Below, piece after piece: positions 45,022 through 53,992 of a stretch of 64,000 nt of DNA; the stretch's first letter is position 1; every line of letters begins with the position of its first letter. Under the pieces are notes generated by a model. That model was not told where the DNA came from. It searched no databases and saw only the letters and a program-made list of their open reading frames with translations. The translations under genes and the position numbers were made by a program. The stretch is from an uncultured Lysobacteraceae bacterium (GTDB lineage Bacteria > Pseudomonadota > Gammaproteobacteria > Xanthomonadales > Xanthomonadaceae): NCBI GenBank assembly GCA_937897645.1, contig CALCNV010000159.1, forward strand, positions 1-64,000. The letters run 5' to 3'.

Positions 45022-45645
45022 ATGAAGAAGTCACTGCTACTCCCCGCCCTTGCCATCGCACTCAGCGCCGCCGCCCTGCCCGCCCTTGCCCAGTCCAAGG
45101 GCGACTGGACCATGGGCCTGGGCGTGCACCAGGTGAACCCGAAGTCCGACAACGGCGCGCTGGTCGACGGCACCCTGCACCTGGACATCGGCAGCGACGT
45201 GAAGCCGACCATCACCTTCGAATACTTCGTCCGCGACAACCTGGGCGTCGAAGTGCTGGCCGCCCTGCCCTTCGAGCATGACCTCAACATCGAAGGCCTG
45301 GGCCGCGTCGGCAGCACCAAGCACCTGCCGCCGACGGTGTCGCTGCAATACCACTTCAACGGCAAGCAGAAGGTCGCCCCGTTCGTGGGTGCCGGCGTCA
45401 ATTACACCAAGTTCTTCAGCGAAACCACGCGCGGCGCGCTGGCCGGCGGCGACCTGTCGCTGGGCGGTTCCTGGGGATTGGCCCTGCATGCCGGCCTGGA
45501 CTTCAAGCTCACCGAAAAAAGCGCGATCCGCGTCGATGCACGCTGGATCGACATTGATACCCGCGTGCGCCTGGACGGCGCCAACCTGGGCACGGCCAAC
45601 ATCGACCCGCTGGTCTATGGCGCCGCGTATGTCCTGAAGTTCTGA
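45022..45645 (+). CDS. ompW: OmpW family outer-membrane protein
   Basis: 207 residues. The signal peptide is MKKSLLLPALAIALSAAALPALA, followed by an eight-stranded beta-barrel pattern: GDWTMGLGVHQVNPKSDNG, PTITFEYFVRDNLGVEVLAA, LPPTVSLQYHFNGKQKVAPFVGAGVNYTKFF, and a terminal phenylalanine (YVLKF) needed for outer-membrane assembly. OmpW forms a narrow hydrophobic channel. The ATG at 45022 begins the signal peptide; an FNR/Anr-type box lies upstream. Confidence 0.94.
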   Translation: MKKSLLLPALAIALSAAALPALAQSKGDWTMGLGVHQVNPKSDNGALVDGTLHLDIGSDVKPTITFEYFVRDNLGVEVLAALPFEHDLNIEGLGRVGSTKHLPPTVSLQYHFNGKQKVAPFVGAGVNYTKFFSETTRGALAGGDLSLGGSWGLALHAGLDFKLTEKSAIRVDARWIDIDTRVRLDGANLGTANIDPLVYGAAYVLKF

Positions 45646-45699
45646 TACCCGTGGGACAAGGATTCGGCCTTGCGGATCATGCCGGTTAGAATCGCCGGC

Positions 45700-46500
45700 A
45701 TGATCCGTCTTACTTTCTGGCTGTTGGCCGTCGCGCTGCTGCTGCCCACGCCCGCCATGGCCTGGGGCCGCACCGGCCATCGCCTGATCGCACGCCTGGC
45801 CGACGCGCAACTCACCCCGCAGGCACATGCCGCGATACGGGTGCTGCTGGCCGACGAAGCCGACCCGACCCTCGCTGGCATCGCCAGTTGGGCGGACGAG
45901 CTGCGCGACACCGATCCCGACCTGGGCAGGCGCAGCACCCGCTGGCATTACGTGAACCTGGCTGAAGACGGTTGCGAATACGATGCTGCGCGCGATTGCC
46001 GTGGCGGCAATTGCCTGGTCGAAGCCATCCGCAAGCAGACCGCGATTCTGTCCGACACCCGCAACCCGCGGGAAGAACGCCTGCAAGCACTGAAGTTCGT
46101 CGTGCATTTCGTCGGCGATGCCCACCAGCCACTGCATTCGGGTTTTGAACGCGACCGTGGCGGCAACGATGTGCAAGTGAACTTCAATGGCAAGGGCACC
46201 AACCTGCACAGCCTGTGGGACCGGCAATTGCTGGCCTCCAACGGGCTCGACGAGGATGCGACCTTGCGTCGTCTGCGCACACTGCCGGCAACCACTTCGA
46301 ATCAACGCGTGCCCCTTCCGGTAACGGCGGAGCAATGGACCGAATACTCCTGTCGCGTGGTCCTGCAGCCCGGCTTCTATCCCGCACGTGCAAAACTTGA
46401 CGACACGTATGTAAAGACCTGGATGCCCGTATTGGAAAAAAGCCTCGTGCAGGCCGGCGCGGATCTTGCAAACGTACTGAACACCGCCCTGGCGGGATGA
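45700..46500 (+). CDS. S1/P1-type nuclease, exported
   Basis: 266 residues. A signal peptide (MIRLTFWLLAVALLLPTPAMA) is followed immediately by WGRTGHRLIARLAD; in P1 nuclease the mature N-terminal tryptophan is a zinc ligand. Further zinc-ligand segments are SWADELRD, WHYVNL, HFVGDAHQPLH and GGNDVQVNF ... NLHSLWD. The enzyme should cleave single-stranded DNA/RNA and release 5'-nucleotides in the periplasm or outside. The ATG at 45700 is within a short hairpin (atgccgg/ccggcat). It is followed 11 bases later by the persulfide dioxygenase-like gene, possibly one transcript. Confidence 0.92.
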   Translation: MIRLTFWLLAVALLLPTPAMAWGRTGHRLIARLADAQLTPQAHAAIRVLLADEADPTLAGIASWADELRDTDPDLGRRSTRWHYVNLAEDGCEYDAARDCRGGNCLVEAIRKQTAILSDTRNPREERLQALKFVVHFVGDAHQPLHSGFERDRGGNDVQVNFNGKGTNLHSLWDRQLLASNGLDEDATLRRLRTLPATTSNQRVPLPVTAEQWTEYSCRVVLQPGFYPARAKLDDTYVKTWMPVLEKSLVQAGADLANVLNTALAG

Positions 46501-46511
46501 GGAATGCAGCG

Positions 46512-47375
46512 ATGAAGGCACAGGTGCAACCCTTCTTCCATGCAGGCAGCAACACCTTCAGTTATGTCGCGTCCGACCCGGAGAGCAGGCATGCCGCGGT
46601 CATCGACCCGGTGCTGGATTTCGATGCCGCTTCGGCACGCACCGGCACCACGTCGGCGCAGGCCATCGTCGACCACGTGGTCGCGCATGGGCTGCAGGTG
46701 CAATGGATACTGGAAACCCATGCCCACGCCGATCACCTTTCGGCGGCGCAATGGCTCAAACAACAATTTCCTTCTGCACGGCTCGCAATCGGCGAAGGCA
46801 TCCGCACGGTGCAGGCAACCTTCGCAAACGTGCTCGACCTGGGCGATGGATTCCACGCCGATGGATCGCAGTTCGACCTTTTGTTCTCGGACGGCGACGA
46901 ATTCAAGATAGGCACCCTGCCCGCCCGCGTGATCGCCGTTCCCGGCCATACCAGCGACAGCAATGCCTTCCTGATCGGCGATGCCTTGTTCCCAGGTGAT
47001 TCGTTGTTCATGCCGGACGGTGGCACCGCGCGCTGTGATTTCCCGGGCGGCGATGCGGCCACTCTGTTCCGTTCGATCCAGCGACTGTTCCAACTACCGA
47101 ACGACACCCGCGTGTTCGTTTGCCATGACTACGGCCCCGGTGGACGCGAGATCGCCTGCGAAACCAGCATCGCCGAGCAGCGCGCACGCAACATCCACGT
47201 GCATGACGGCGTCGACGAAGCGACGTTCGTCAGCTTACGTACCGCCCGCGATGCCACCTTGAACCTGCCCGCGCTGATACTGCCCTCGCTGCAGGTCAAC
47301 CTGCGCGCTGGCGCATTGCCCGCGCCGGCAAGCAATGGCGTGCGTTACCTCACGCTGCCGCTGGACGTTTTCTGA
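46512..47375 (+). CDS. blh: MBL-fold persulfide dioxygenase-like protein (Blh/ETHE1 type)
   Basis: 287 residues. The metallo-beta-lactamase motif is ETHAHADHLSAAQWL, with further ligands in VPGHTSDS and VCHDYGPGGRE. The segment GDSLFMPDGGTARCDFPGGDAATL is characteristic of ETHE1-like/Blh persulfide dioxygenases. It would oxidise glutathione persulfide to sulfite in the cytoplasm. The ATG at 46512 has AGGA upstream and is preferred to ATG 46497. It heads a four-gene set with two YeeE/YedE transporters and TauE, matching the BigR-Blh sulfide-detoxification operon of Xylella, but no bigR regulator gene was seen upstream. Confidence 0.9.
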   Translation: MKAQVQPFFHAGSNTFSYVASDPESRHAAVIDPVLDFDAASARTGTTSAQAIVDHVVAHGLQVQWILETHAHADHLSAAQWLKQQFPSARLAIGEGIRTVQATFANVLDLGDGFHADGSQFDLLFSDGDEFKIGTLPARVIAVPGHTSDSNAFLIGDALFPGDSLFMPDGGTARCDFPGGDAATLFRSIQRLFQLPNDTRVFVCHDYGPGGREIACETSIAEQRARNIHVHDGVDEATFVSLRTARDATLNLPALILPSLQVNLRAGALPAPASNGVRYLTLPLDVF

Positions 47376-47377
47376 TC

Positions 47378-47809
47378 ATGCCTACTGATTTCACTCCCGT
47401 CAGCGCACTGATCGGAGGCGCATTGATCGGCCTCGCCGCCACGCTGCTGTACGCCCTGCTGGGCCGCATCGCCGGCATCAGCGGCATGCTCAATAGCGCC
47501 ATCGAAAATCCAGGCGAGCGCAGTTGGCGGCTGCTGTTCCTCGCAGGCCTGATCCTGGGTGCGGGCGCGTGGTTCGCGCTTGCAAGTCCGGCGCTGCCGG
47601 CACGCACCGGTTTTCCACTGCCGTGGCTGCTCCTTGCTGGCCTGCTGGTAGGAATAGGCACGCGCTTGGGCAACGGCTGCACCAGTGGCCATGGCATCTG
47701 CGGATTGGCGCGACTGTCGCGGCGCTCGCTGGTGGCGGTGCTGGTGTTCATGGCCTGCGGCATCGCCACGACTACCGTGATTCGCCACCTGCTGGGTGGC
47801 TTGCCATGA
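47378..47809 (+). CDS. YeeE/YedE family sulfur transporter, first half-unit
   Basis: 143 residues with four or so membrane helices. The signature is GTRLGNGCTSGHGICGLARLSRRS with a conserved cysteine pair. YeeE/YedE proteins move thiosulfate or related reduced sulfur species. It starts 2 bases after the MBL gene stop and overlaps the next gene by 4 bases (ATGA), so the operon is tight. Confidence 0.9.
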   Translation: MPTDFTPVSALIGGALIGLAATLLYALLGRIAGISGMLNSAIENPGERSWRLLFLAGLILGAGAWFALASPALPARTGFPLPWLLLAGLLVGIGTRLGNGCTSGHGICGLARLSRRSLVAVLVFMACGIATTTVIRHLLGGLP

Positions 47810-48216
47810 AGCACCACCTCGTTGCCTTGCTGTCGGGACTCTTGTTCGGCCTCGGGCTTGCGGTGTCCGGCATGACCGAGCCCGACAAGGTCCTCAATTT
47901 CCTCGACGTCACTGGCAGCTGGGATCCATCGCTCGCGCTGGTGATGGCGGCGGCACTGGCGATCAGCCTGCCGGGCTTTGCCTGGGTGCGACGTCGCAAT
48001 GCATCCCACGGCACGATGGCTACGACGCACGTCGAAGCCATTTCCATGCGCTTGTTGCTGGGCAGCGCGTTGTTCGGCATCGGCTGGGGCATCGCCGGAT
48101 ATTGCCCCGGTCCCGCATTGGCCAACCTGGCGCGCGGCAGCGGCGAAGCGGTTGTATTCGTCATCGCATTGCTGGCAGGCTCGCAACTCGCCCGCCTTGC
48201 AGGTTCCTCGCGATGA
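47806..48216 (+). CDS. YeeE/YedE family sulfur transporter, second half-unit
   Basis: 136 residues. It opens MKHHLVALLSGLLFGLGLAVSGMTEPDKVLNFLD and has the conserved cysteine motif GIGWGIAGYCPGPALANLA, the second-half counterpart of GNGCTSGHG in the partner. Together the two short proteins probably equal one full-length YeeE-type permease. It overlaps both neighbours by 4 bases. Confidence 0.9.
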   Translation: MKHHLVALLSGLLFGLGLAVSGMTEPDKVLNFLDVTGSWDPSLALVMAAALAISLPGFAWVRRRNASHGTMATTHVEAISMRLLLGSALFGIGWGIAGYCPGPALANLARGSGEAVVFVIALLAGSQLARLAGSSR

Positions 48217-48962
48217 CCGAAATCGAGATCCTGCTGGCGCTGCTTTTCTTTGCCGTGGCCGTGCTGTATTCGTCCGTGGGGCACGCAGGCGCGAGTGGCT
48301 ACATCGCGGCGATGGCACTGCTGGGTTTCGCGCCCGAGCAGATGCGCCCGACCGCACTTGCACTCAACTTGCTGGTCGGCGGCATTGGCCTGTTCCGCTT
48401 CTGGCGTGGCGGGCACGTGCGTTGGCGCAATGTCTTGCCATTCGTGCTTGCGTCCGCACCTGCCGCGTTCTTCGCGGCGCAGATAAAGCTGCCGAAGGAG
48501 AGCTATTCGTTGCTGTTGGGCGTGGTGTTGCTGGTGGCGGCACTGGGTGTGTTCCGTAGTGCTGCGCGTGCCGAACGCGATGACATCGAAAGCATCGGGC
48601 GTCGCGTGCCGTGGTTGCCCGGCCTGTTGATCGGTGGCGGCATCGGCGTGCTGTCGGGGCTGACCGGCACGGGTGGCGCGATTTTCCTCACGCCGCTGCT
48701 GCTGTTCGCGCGCTGGATGCCCACGCGCGAAGCGAGCGGCACATCCGTGGCCTTCGTATGGATAAATTCCCTGACCGGCCTAGCGGGGCTGCTGCACGCC
48801 AGCGGAACACTGCCATCGGCCTTGCCGATCTGGTTGGTCGCCGTCGCCCTGGGGGCCTTGCTCGGCACGCAGCTGGGACTGCGCTGGATGCCAGTGAAGG
48901 CACTGCGCCATGCACTGGGCGTGGTGCTGGTGATCGCCGCGTTGAAGCTGTTGCTCGCCTGA
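48213..48962 (+). CDS. TauE/SafE family sulfite exporter
   Basis: 249 residues with about seven or eight hydrophobic helices. The N-terminal SSVGHAGASGYIAAMALLG and mid-protein GGIGVLSGLTGTGGAIFLTPLLL repeats are the TauE/SafE glycine-rich signatures. It is likely to export the sulfite made by the persulfide dioxygenase encoded three genes upstream. The ATG at 48213 overlaps the preceding stop. Confidence 0.92.
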   Translation: MTEIEILLALLFFAVAVLYSSVGHAGASGYIAAMALLGFAPEQMRPTALALNLLVGGIGLFRFWRGGHVRWRNVLPFVLASAPAAFFAAQIKLPKESYSLLLGVVLLVAALGVFRSAARAERDDIESIGRRVPWLPGLLIGGGIGVLSGLTGTGGAIFLTPLLLFARWMPTREASGTSVAFVWINSLTGLAGLLHASGTLPSALPIWLVAVALGALLGTQLGLRWMPVKALRHALGVVLVIAALKLLLA

Positions 48963-49015
48963 GTCTTGCCTCGTTTGCAGGATGCACTTCGCTTCTCGGA
49001 AAGGTCCGCAAGCTG

Positions 49016-49084
49016 TTGTGGGAGTGGCTTCAGCCCCGAGGGCTTTACCGACTTCGCCCGTCGGGGCTGAAGCCCCTCCCACAA
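49016..49084. repeat. REP-type inverted pair, family C, copy 2
   Basis: Arms ttgtgggagtggcttcagcc and ggctgaagcccctcccacaa enclose about 28 bases. It lies between tauE and the acetyl-CoA hydrolase family gene. Confidence 0.88.
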
Positions 49085-49140
49085 GAGCACGAAAACCTTT
49101 GCCGATGGCGACTTGAGGAGCAGGTGGTTACCCTTCACCC

Positions 49141-51087
49141 ATGACCGTGCACCTGACCGACCTGAATGCTGCCGTGGACCTGCTTCTCAAGCGGATTCCC
49201 GGCACCCTGCGCATCGGCGCGCCACTTGGCATCGGCAAGCCGCATCGGTTGTTGAATGCGCTGTACGAACGGATCGAAACTGATCCGTCGCGCCGCATGG
49301 AAATCTACACGGCGCTGTCGCTGGATCCGCCGACCGCGGCGGCCGGGTTGGAGCGTCGCTTCCTCGGCCCCTTCGCCTCGCGCCATTTCGGCGATGATTT
49401 CCCGCGACTGACATACGTCGACGCCATGAAGCGCGATGCGCTGCCGCACAACATCGTGGTGGAAGAGTTCTACATGCAATCCGGCGCGCTGTTGAAATCC
49501 GCGCAAGCGCAGCGCGCCTACACCAGCCTCAACTACACCCAGGCCGCGGCCGGCGTGGCCCAGCGCGGTGCCAACCTGATCCTGCAGAAAGTGGCGCGCG
49601 AACCGGGCGGCGAACGCCTGTCTTTGTCGTGCAACAACGACACCACCCACGACACCCTCGATGCGATCCGCGCATTGGGATTGCCTCGACCGTTGCTGGT
49701 GGCGGAGATCGATCCCGAGCTTCCATGGATCGGCGGTACCGCCGCGGTGGACGAGGATTTCTTCGACGTGGTCGTTACTCCACCCGGTCCATATCCCAAG
49801 CTGTTCGCGTTGCCACGCCAGCCGGTGAGTGATGCCGACTACGCCATCGGCCTGTATGCCAGCACCCTGGTGCGCGACGGCGGCACCCTGCAAATCGGCA
49901 TCGGTGCGCTGGCGGATGCACTGTCGCACGCCTTGGTGTTGCGCCATGCGGACAATGAAAAATATCGCGAAGTACTGCACGCACTGGATCCGGAACTGGC
50001 GCATCACCCGGCGGTGATCGCCAGCGGCGGCATGGATCCGTTCACTGTCGGCCTGTACGGCTGCAGCGAGATGCTCAACGAAGGCTTCAAGCGGCTGGTC
50101 GAAGCTGGCGTGATCCGGCGCAAGGTGGTGGATGACGAAGCCCTGATGCTGCGCCTCGCACAAGGCAATGCGAACCTGGGCGACCATGCACGTCTGGAAC
50201 GCGATGGCGAGTACCTGCATGGCGCGTTCTACCTGGGCTCACCCGCGTTCTACGACTGGTTGCGCGACTTGCCCGACGACCAGCGCCGCGCCATCGGCAT
50301 GCGCCGCATCAGCGAGATCAACCAGCTCTACGGTGGCAACGAGCCGCTGGAACGACTGCAACGCGTGGGCTCGCGCTTCTTCAACACGTGCATGATGGCG
50401 ACCGCATTGGGCGCCGCCGTGTCCGACGGCCTGGACGACGGCCGCATCGTGTCCGGCGTCGGCGGCCAATACAACTTCGTGGCCATGTCGCACGCACTAG
50501 ACGACGCGCGCAGCGTGCTGATGTTCCGCTCGCATCGCGACGATGGCGCCAACGCGGAGAGCAGCGTGCGCTGGAACTACGGCCACACCACCATCCCGCG
50601 CCACCTGCGCGATATCTACGTCAACGAATACGGCATCGCCGACCTGCTCAACCAGACCGACGAGGACTGCGTGATCGCGATGACCGCGATCACCGATGCG
50701 CGTTTCCAGGATGGTCTTATCGAAATCGCGAAGCAATCGAAGAAGTTGCGCATGGATTTCACGGGAGAACCGGAATGGTCGCGCAACACGCCACAACGGC
50801 TACGCGAAACGCTTACGCCATTCCGCAAGGACGGCACCCTGCCCGACTATCCGCTGGGCAGCGACTTCACCGAAGTCGAACAGCGCTTGGTGAAGGCGCT
50901 GGGGTGGTTGAAGGTGGAGACATCAACTTTCCCGAAAAAGTTGCTTACGGTTGTGAAAGCTGGGTTCGCCAAGGTGAAGGGTGATAAAGAAGCCCTTCAG
51001 CGTATGGGTTTGGAATCCCCATCTGGGCTGGCGGCCAATCTCGAAGCCAGGCTGGTTGCATATGCGCTGCAAAAGGTTGGATCGTGA
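49141..51087 (+). CDS. Acetyl-CoA hydrolase/transferase family protein
   Basis: 648 residues. The C-terminal part carries the AcetylCoA_hydro C-terminal pattern: GCSEMLNEGFKRLVEAGVIRRKV, SRFFNTCMMATALGAAVSDG and SGVGGQYNFVAMSHALDDARSVLMF. After it comes YGHTTIPRHLRDIYVNEYGIADL, with a conserved glutamate. The family transfers or hydrolyses CoA from acyl-CoAs; the exact substrate cannot be read from sequence. At over 600 residues it belongs to the longer subgroup. It starts 57 bases after a family C REP and is followed by another. Confidence 0.85.
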   Translation: MTVHLTDLNAAVDLLLKRIPGTLRIGAPLGIGKPHRLLNALYERIETDPSRRMEIYTALSLDPPTAAAGLERRFLGPFASRHFGDDFPRLTYVDAMKRDALPHNIVVEEFYMQSGALLKSAQAQRAYTSLNYTQAAAGVAQRGANLILQKVAREPGGERLSLSCNNDTTHDTLDAIRALGLPRPLLVAEIDPELPWIGGTAAVDEDFFDVVVTPPGPYPKLFALPRQPVSDADYAIGLYASTLVRDGGTLQIGIGALADALSHALVLRHADNEKYREVLHALDPELAHHPAVIASGGMDPFTVGLYGCSEMLNEGFKRLVEAGVIRRKVVDDEALMLRLAQGNANLGDHARLERDGEYLHGAFYLGSPAFYDWLRDLPDDQRRAIGMRRISEINQLYGGNEPLERLQRVGSRFFNTCMMATALGAAVSDGLDDGRIVSGVGGQYNFVAMSHALDDARSVLMFRSHRDDGANAESSVRWNYGHTTIPRHLRDIYVNEYGIADLLNQTDEDCVIAMTAITDARFQDGLIEIAKQSKKLRMDFTGEPEWSRNTPQRLRETLTPFRKDGTLPDYPLGSDFTEVEQRLVKALGWLKVETSTFPKKLLTVVKAGFAKVKGDKEALQRMGLESPSGLAANLEARLVAYALQKVGS

Positions 51088-51100
51088 CCAAACATTTGGA

Positions 51101-51183
51101 GCCTCGGGGCTGAAGCCCCTCCCACAAAGGCGGGAATCCCTTGAGCAGGGCTTTTGTGGGAGGGGCTTCAGCCCCGAGGCTTG
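51101..51183. repeat. REP-type inverted pair, family C, copy 3 (downstream of RAYT)
   Basis: Arms cctcggggctgaagcccctc ccacaa and inverse, in the opposite head/tail arrangement to the other copies (GTGG ends face inward). It lies 22 bases beyond the RAYT stop codon. Confidence 0.88.
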
Positions 51184-51204
51184 TGGACTTCAAGAATCAA
51201 GAAG

Positions 51205-51699
51205 TCAAGGCAGCCAGATGGCATCCCAATACGGGTAATCCCCAGCTCGTCTCACCAATCCTGCGCGCACTGGATTTGCCACTACATACCTCGCGACTTC
51301 GACCAGGTTTTCCTCACAGCGCAGCGCACGGTCGTGGAATCCAGCCATCCATACCGGCTCTCTGCGCTTCAAGACGAGGTTGACATGACGCGAAGAATGG
51401 CCTTTCACGGTTTGCATCAGATCACCAAGCGACTCGCTCTCTCCCAACTCGACCACTCCATGCCAATGGTCCGGCATGAGCACCCAACAAAGCAGTCGGG
51501 CCTCTTTCCAAAGTTCAGGGGATGAGATGATTGAAGCCGCAGTGGAAGCAGCAGACCAGTCCGAGAACAGCGCCTCACGATTATGAGTAACTGCAGTCAA
51601 CAGATAGATCTGGCCCGGTAGCGAACAGCGGCCACGTCGTAATGCCTGATAACCGGGTTTTTCGGCCGTGATTGCCATGACGGAAGTGTGTCCCGTCAT
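51205..51699 (-). CDS. REP-associated tyrosine transposase (RAYT, TnpA_REP/Y1 family)
   Basis: 164 residues. The HUH-type motif is MPDHWHGVVEL, a single catalytic tyrosine lies in ENLVEVARYVVANPVRAGLVRR, and the N-terminus has the LPGQIYLLTAVTHNREALF pattern of RAYTs. Family members bind and cleave REP hairpins and are thought to have spread them. It is flanked on both sides by family C REPs (51101-51183 and 51768-51834), forming a REPtron-like unit. An ATG at 51678 is an alternative start; neither start has a clear ribosome-binding site. Confidence 0.92.
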   Translation of the reverse strand: MTGHTSVMAITAEKPGYQALRRGRCSLPGQIYLLTAVTHNREALFSDWSAASTAASIISSPELWKEARLLCWVLMPDHWHGVVELGESESLGDLMQTVKGHSSRHVNLVLKRREPVWMAGFHDRALRCEENLVEVARYVVANPVRAGLVRRAGDYPYWDAIWLP

Positions 51700-51767
51700 T
51701 CATCGTGTGAATGTCAGGATTTTCCATCGCAGCACGTCGGGAAATCACGGATTGGCTGGAATCCGAA

Positions 51768-51834
51768 TGTGGGAGGGGCTTCAGCCCCGACGCTTTACAG
51801 GTTTCGCTCGTCGGGGCTGAAGCCCCTCCCACAA
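51768..51834. repeat. REP-type inverted pair, family C, copy 4 (upstream of RAYT)
   Basis: Arms tgtgggaggggcttcagccc cgac and gtcggggctgaagcccctcc cacaa. It lies about 70 bases upstream of the RAYT start and just after the tkt gene end. Confidence 0.9.
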
Positions 51835-51871
51835 CAGCAACTGCACAAGGGTTGGCGCCCTTGGAAGAAAC

Positions 51872-53875
51872 TCAGCCCAGCGACTTCGCCGCTTCCACCA
51901 CTTTCTCTGCGGTGATGCCGAAGTACGGATACAGCACGTCCGCAGGCGCAGAAGCACCGAAGGTGTCGATGCCGATCACCGCGCCGTCCAGGCCCACGTA
52001 CTGGCGCCAAAAACCGGTGACGCCGGCTTCGATGGCGACGCGCTTGCGCACGGCGTTGGGCAGTACGGATTCACGGTATTCGGCGCTCTGGCGATCAAAC
52101 ACGTCGGTGGACGGCATCGATACCACGCGCGTCTTCAGGCCGGCCGCATCCAGCGTCGCCTTGGCCTGCGTGGCCAGGCCGACTTCGGAACCCGTGGCGA
52201 TCAGGATCACATCCGGCGTACCGCCTTCCGCATCGGCCAGCACATAACCACCGCGGGCGATGTTCGCGACCTGCGCCTCGTCACGCGGCTGGTGCTGCAG
52301 GTTCTGGCGACTGAAGATCAGGCAGCTCGGCCCGTCCTTGCGCTCGATGGCGGCGCGCCACGACACGGCGGATTCCACCGCATCACAAGGGCGCCACACG
52401 TCGTTGTTGGGGATATAGCGCAGCGAAGCCAGGTGCTCGACCGGCTGGTGGGTGGGGCCGTCTTCGCCCAGTCCAATCGAATCATGCGTGTATACATGGA
52501 TCGCGTGCGCGGGATTGAGCGCACTCATGCGCACCGCATTGCGCGCGTAATCGCTGAAGACCAGGAAGGTCGCGTCGAACGGAATGAAACCCCCATGCAG
52601 CGCCAGTCCATTGCTGATCGCGGTCATCGCGAATTCGCGCACGCCGTAATACACGTAGTTGGCGTTCGGATCGTCGGTGGCGACGGACTTGCTGGCCTTC
52701 CACAACGTGAGGTTGGAATGCGCGAGGTCGGCGGAACCGCCGACCAGTTCCGGCAGCAGCGGCGCAAAGGCCTCGATCGCGTTCTGCGAGGCCTTGCGCG
52801 ACGCGATGGTGGGGCCTTCCGCCTGCAGTTTGGCGATGAAGGCATCGGCGGAAGCACGGAAGCCCTCCGGCAGCTCGCCGCGTGAGCGACGCACGAGTTC
52901 GGACGCCTCGTCGCCGTACTGCGCCGAGTAGGCGTCGAACAGGCTGTTCCACTGGTCTTCGCGCACGAGTCCGATTTCTCCGGCGCGCCAACCCGCGTAG
53001 ATGTCTTCCGGAATCTCGAACGGCCCATACGGCCATTCCAGCTGCACGCGCGTGGCAGCCAGTTCGTCCTTGCCCAGCGGTGCGCCGTGGCTGGATTCCT
53101 TGCCGGCCTTGTTCGGCGAACCAAATCCAATCGTGGTGCGGCAGCAGACCAGGGTCGGCTTGTCGGAGGTCTTCAACGCGGTGTCGATGGCAGTCTTGAT
53201 CTCGACCGCGTCGTGGCCGTTGACGTTGCGGATCACCTGCCAACCGTAGGCTTCGAAACGCGCCGGCGTGTCATCGGTGAACCAACCGTCGGTGTTGCCG
53301 TCGATGGAGATCTTGTTGTCGTCCCAGAACGCGACCAGCTTGCCCAGGCCCCACGTGCCGGCCAGCGACGCGGCTTCGTGCGAGATGCCTTCCATCAGGC
53401 AGCCATCGCCCATGAACACCCAGGTGCGGTGGTCGATGAGGTCGAACTCGGGGCGGTTGAAACGCTGCGCCAGCAGTTTTTCAGCGAGTGCGAAACCGAC
53501 GGCATTGGCGAAGCCCTGGCCCAGGGGGCCGGTGGTGGTTTCAACACCCGGTGTTTCATTGTGTTCTGGATGACCCGCCGTCTTGCTGTGCAACTGGCGG
53601 AAGTTCTTCAGTTCTTCCAGCGGCAGGTCGTAGCCGCTGAGATGCAGCAGCGCGTACTGCAGCATTGAGCCGTGGCCATTGGACAGCACGAAGCGGTCGC
53701 GGTTGAACCACTTGGGATTCTTGGGACTGTGGCTGAGGTAGTCGTTCCACAGCACTTCGGCGATATCGGCCATGCCCATGGGCATGCCGGGATGCCCGGA
53801 ATTGGCGGCCTGCACCGCGTCGGCGGCGAGGAAGCGGATGGCGTTGGCAAGCTGGCGTCGGGTGGGCGTCGTCAT
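51872..53875 (-). CDS. tkt: Transketolase
   Basis: 667 residues, thiamine diphosphate enzyme of the pentose phosphate pathway. It has the N-terminal NSGHPGMPMGMADIAEVLW, the ThDP motif GDGCLMEGISHEAASLAG...DDNKISIDG, and GLGEDGPTHQPVEHLASLR in the pyrimidine domain. The ATG at 53875 gives MTTPTRRQLANAIRFL; an upstream ATG at 53905 is less likely. Its 3' end abuts the REP upstream of the RAYT. Confidence 0.97.
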   Translation of the reverse strand: MTTPTRRQLANAIRFLAADAVQAANSGHPGMPMGMADIAEVLWNDYLSHSPKNPKWFNRDRFVLSNGHGSMLQYALLHLSGYDLPLEELKNFRQLHSKTAGHPEHNETPGVETTTGPLGQGFANAVGFALAEKLLAQRFNRPEFDLIDHRTWVFMGDGCLMEGISHEAASLAGTWGLGKLVAFWDDNKISIDGNTDGWFTDDTPARFEAYGWQVIRNVNGHDAVEIKTAIDTALKTSDKPTLVCCRTTIGFGSPNKAGKESSHGAPLGKDELAATRVQLEWPYGPFEIPEDIYAGWRAGEIGLVREDQWNSLFDAYSAQYGDEASELVRRSRGELPEGFRASADAFIAKLQAEGPTIASRKASQNAIEAFAPLLPELVGGSADLAHSNLTLWKASKSVATDDPNANYVYYGVREFAMTAISNGLALHGGFIPFDATFLVFSDYARNAVRMSALNPAHAIHVYTHDSIGLGEDGPTHQPVEHLASLRYIPNNDVWRPCDAVESAVSWRAAIERKDGPSCLIFSRQNLQHQPRDEAQVANIARGGYVLADAEGGTPDVILIATGSEVGLATQAKATLDAAGLKTRVVSMPSTDVFDRQSAEYRESVLPNAVRKRVAIEAGVTGFWRQYVGLDGAVIGIDTFGASAPADVLYPYFGITAEKVVEAAKSLG

Positions 53876-53992
53876 GGGGGCGAATTCAATGAGGTCGCCC
53901 GTCACTCGGGCACGCTATTGTCCCATCCGGACGCCGGCCTGTCGCGGTTGAATCGCCCCGAAGGCGGTGCTACCGATCAAGCCTGCGATCCG

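Noticed and set aside
45679..45701. Hairpin atgccgg/ccggcat at the start of the S1/P1 nuclease gene, considered as a terminator after ompW
   Set aside because: It has no T tract and overlaps the start codon, so it cannot be called a terminator; any regulatory role is speculation.
49016..51834. Closely spaced family C repeats considered as a CRISPR-like array
   Set aside because: The repeats are inverted REP pairs separated by whole genes, with no regular short spacers and no cas genes.
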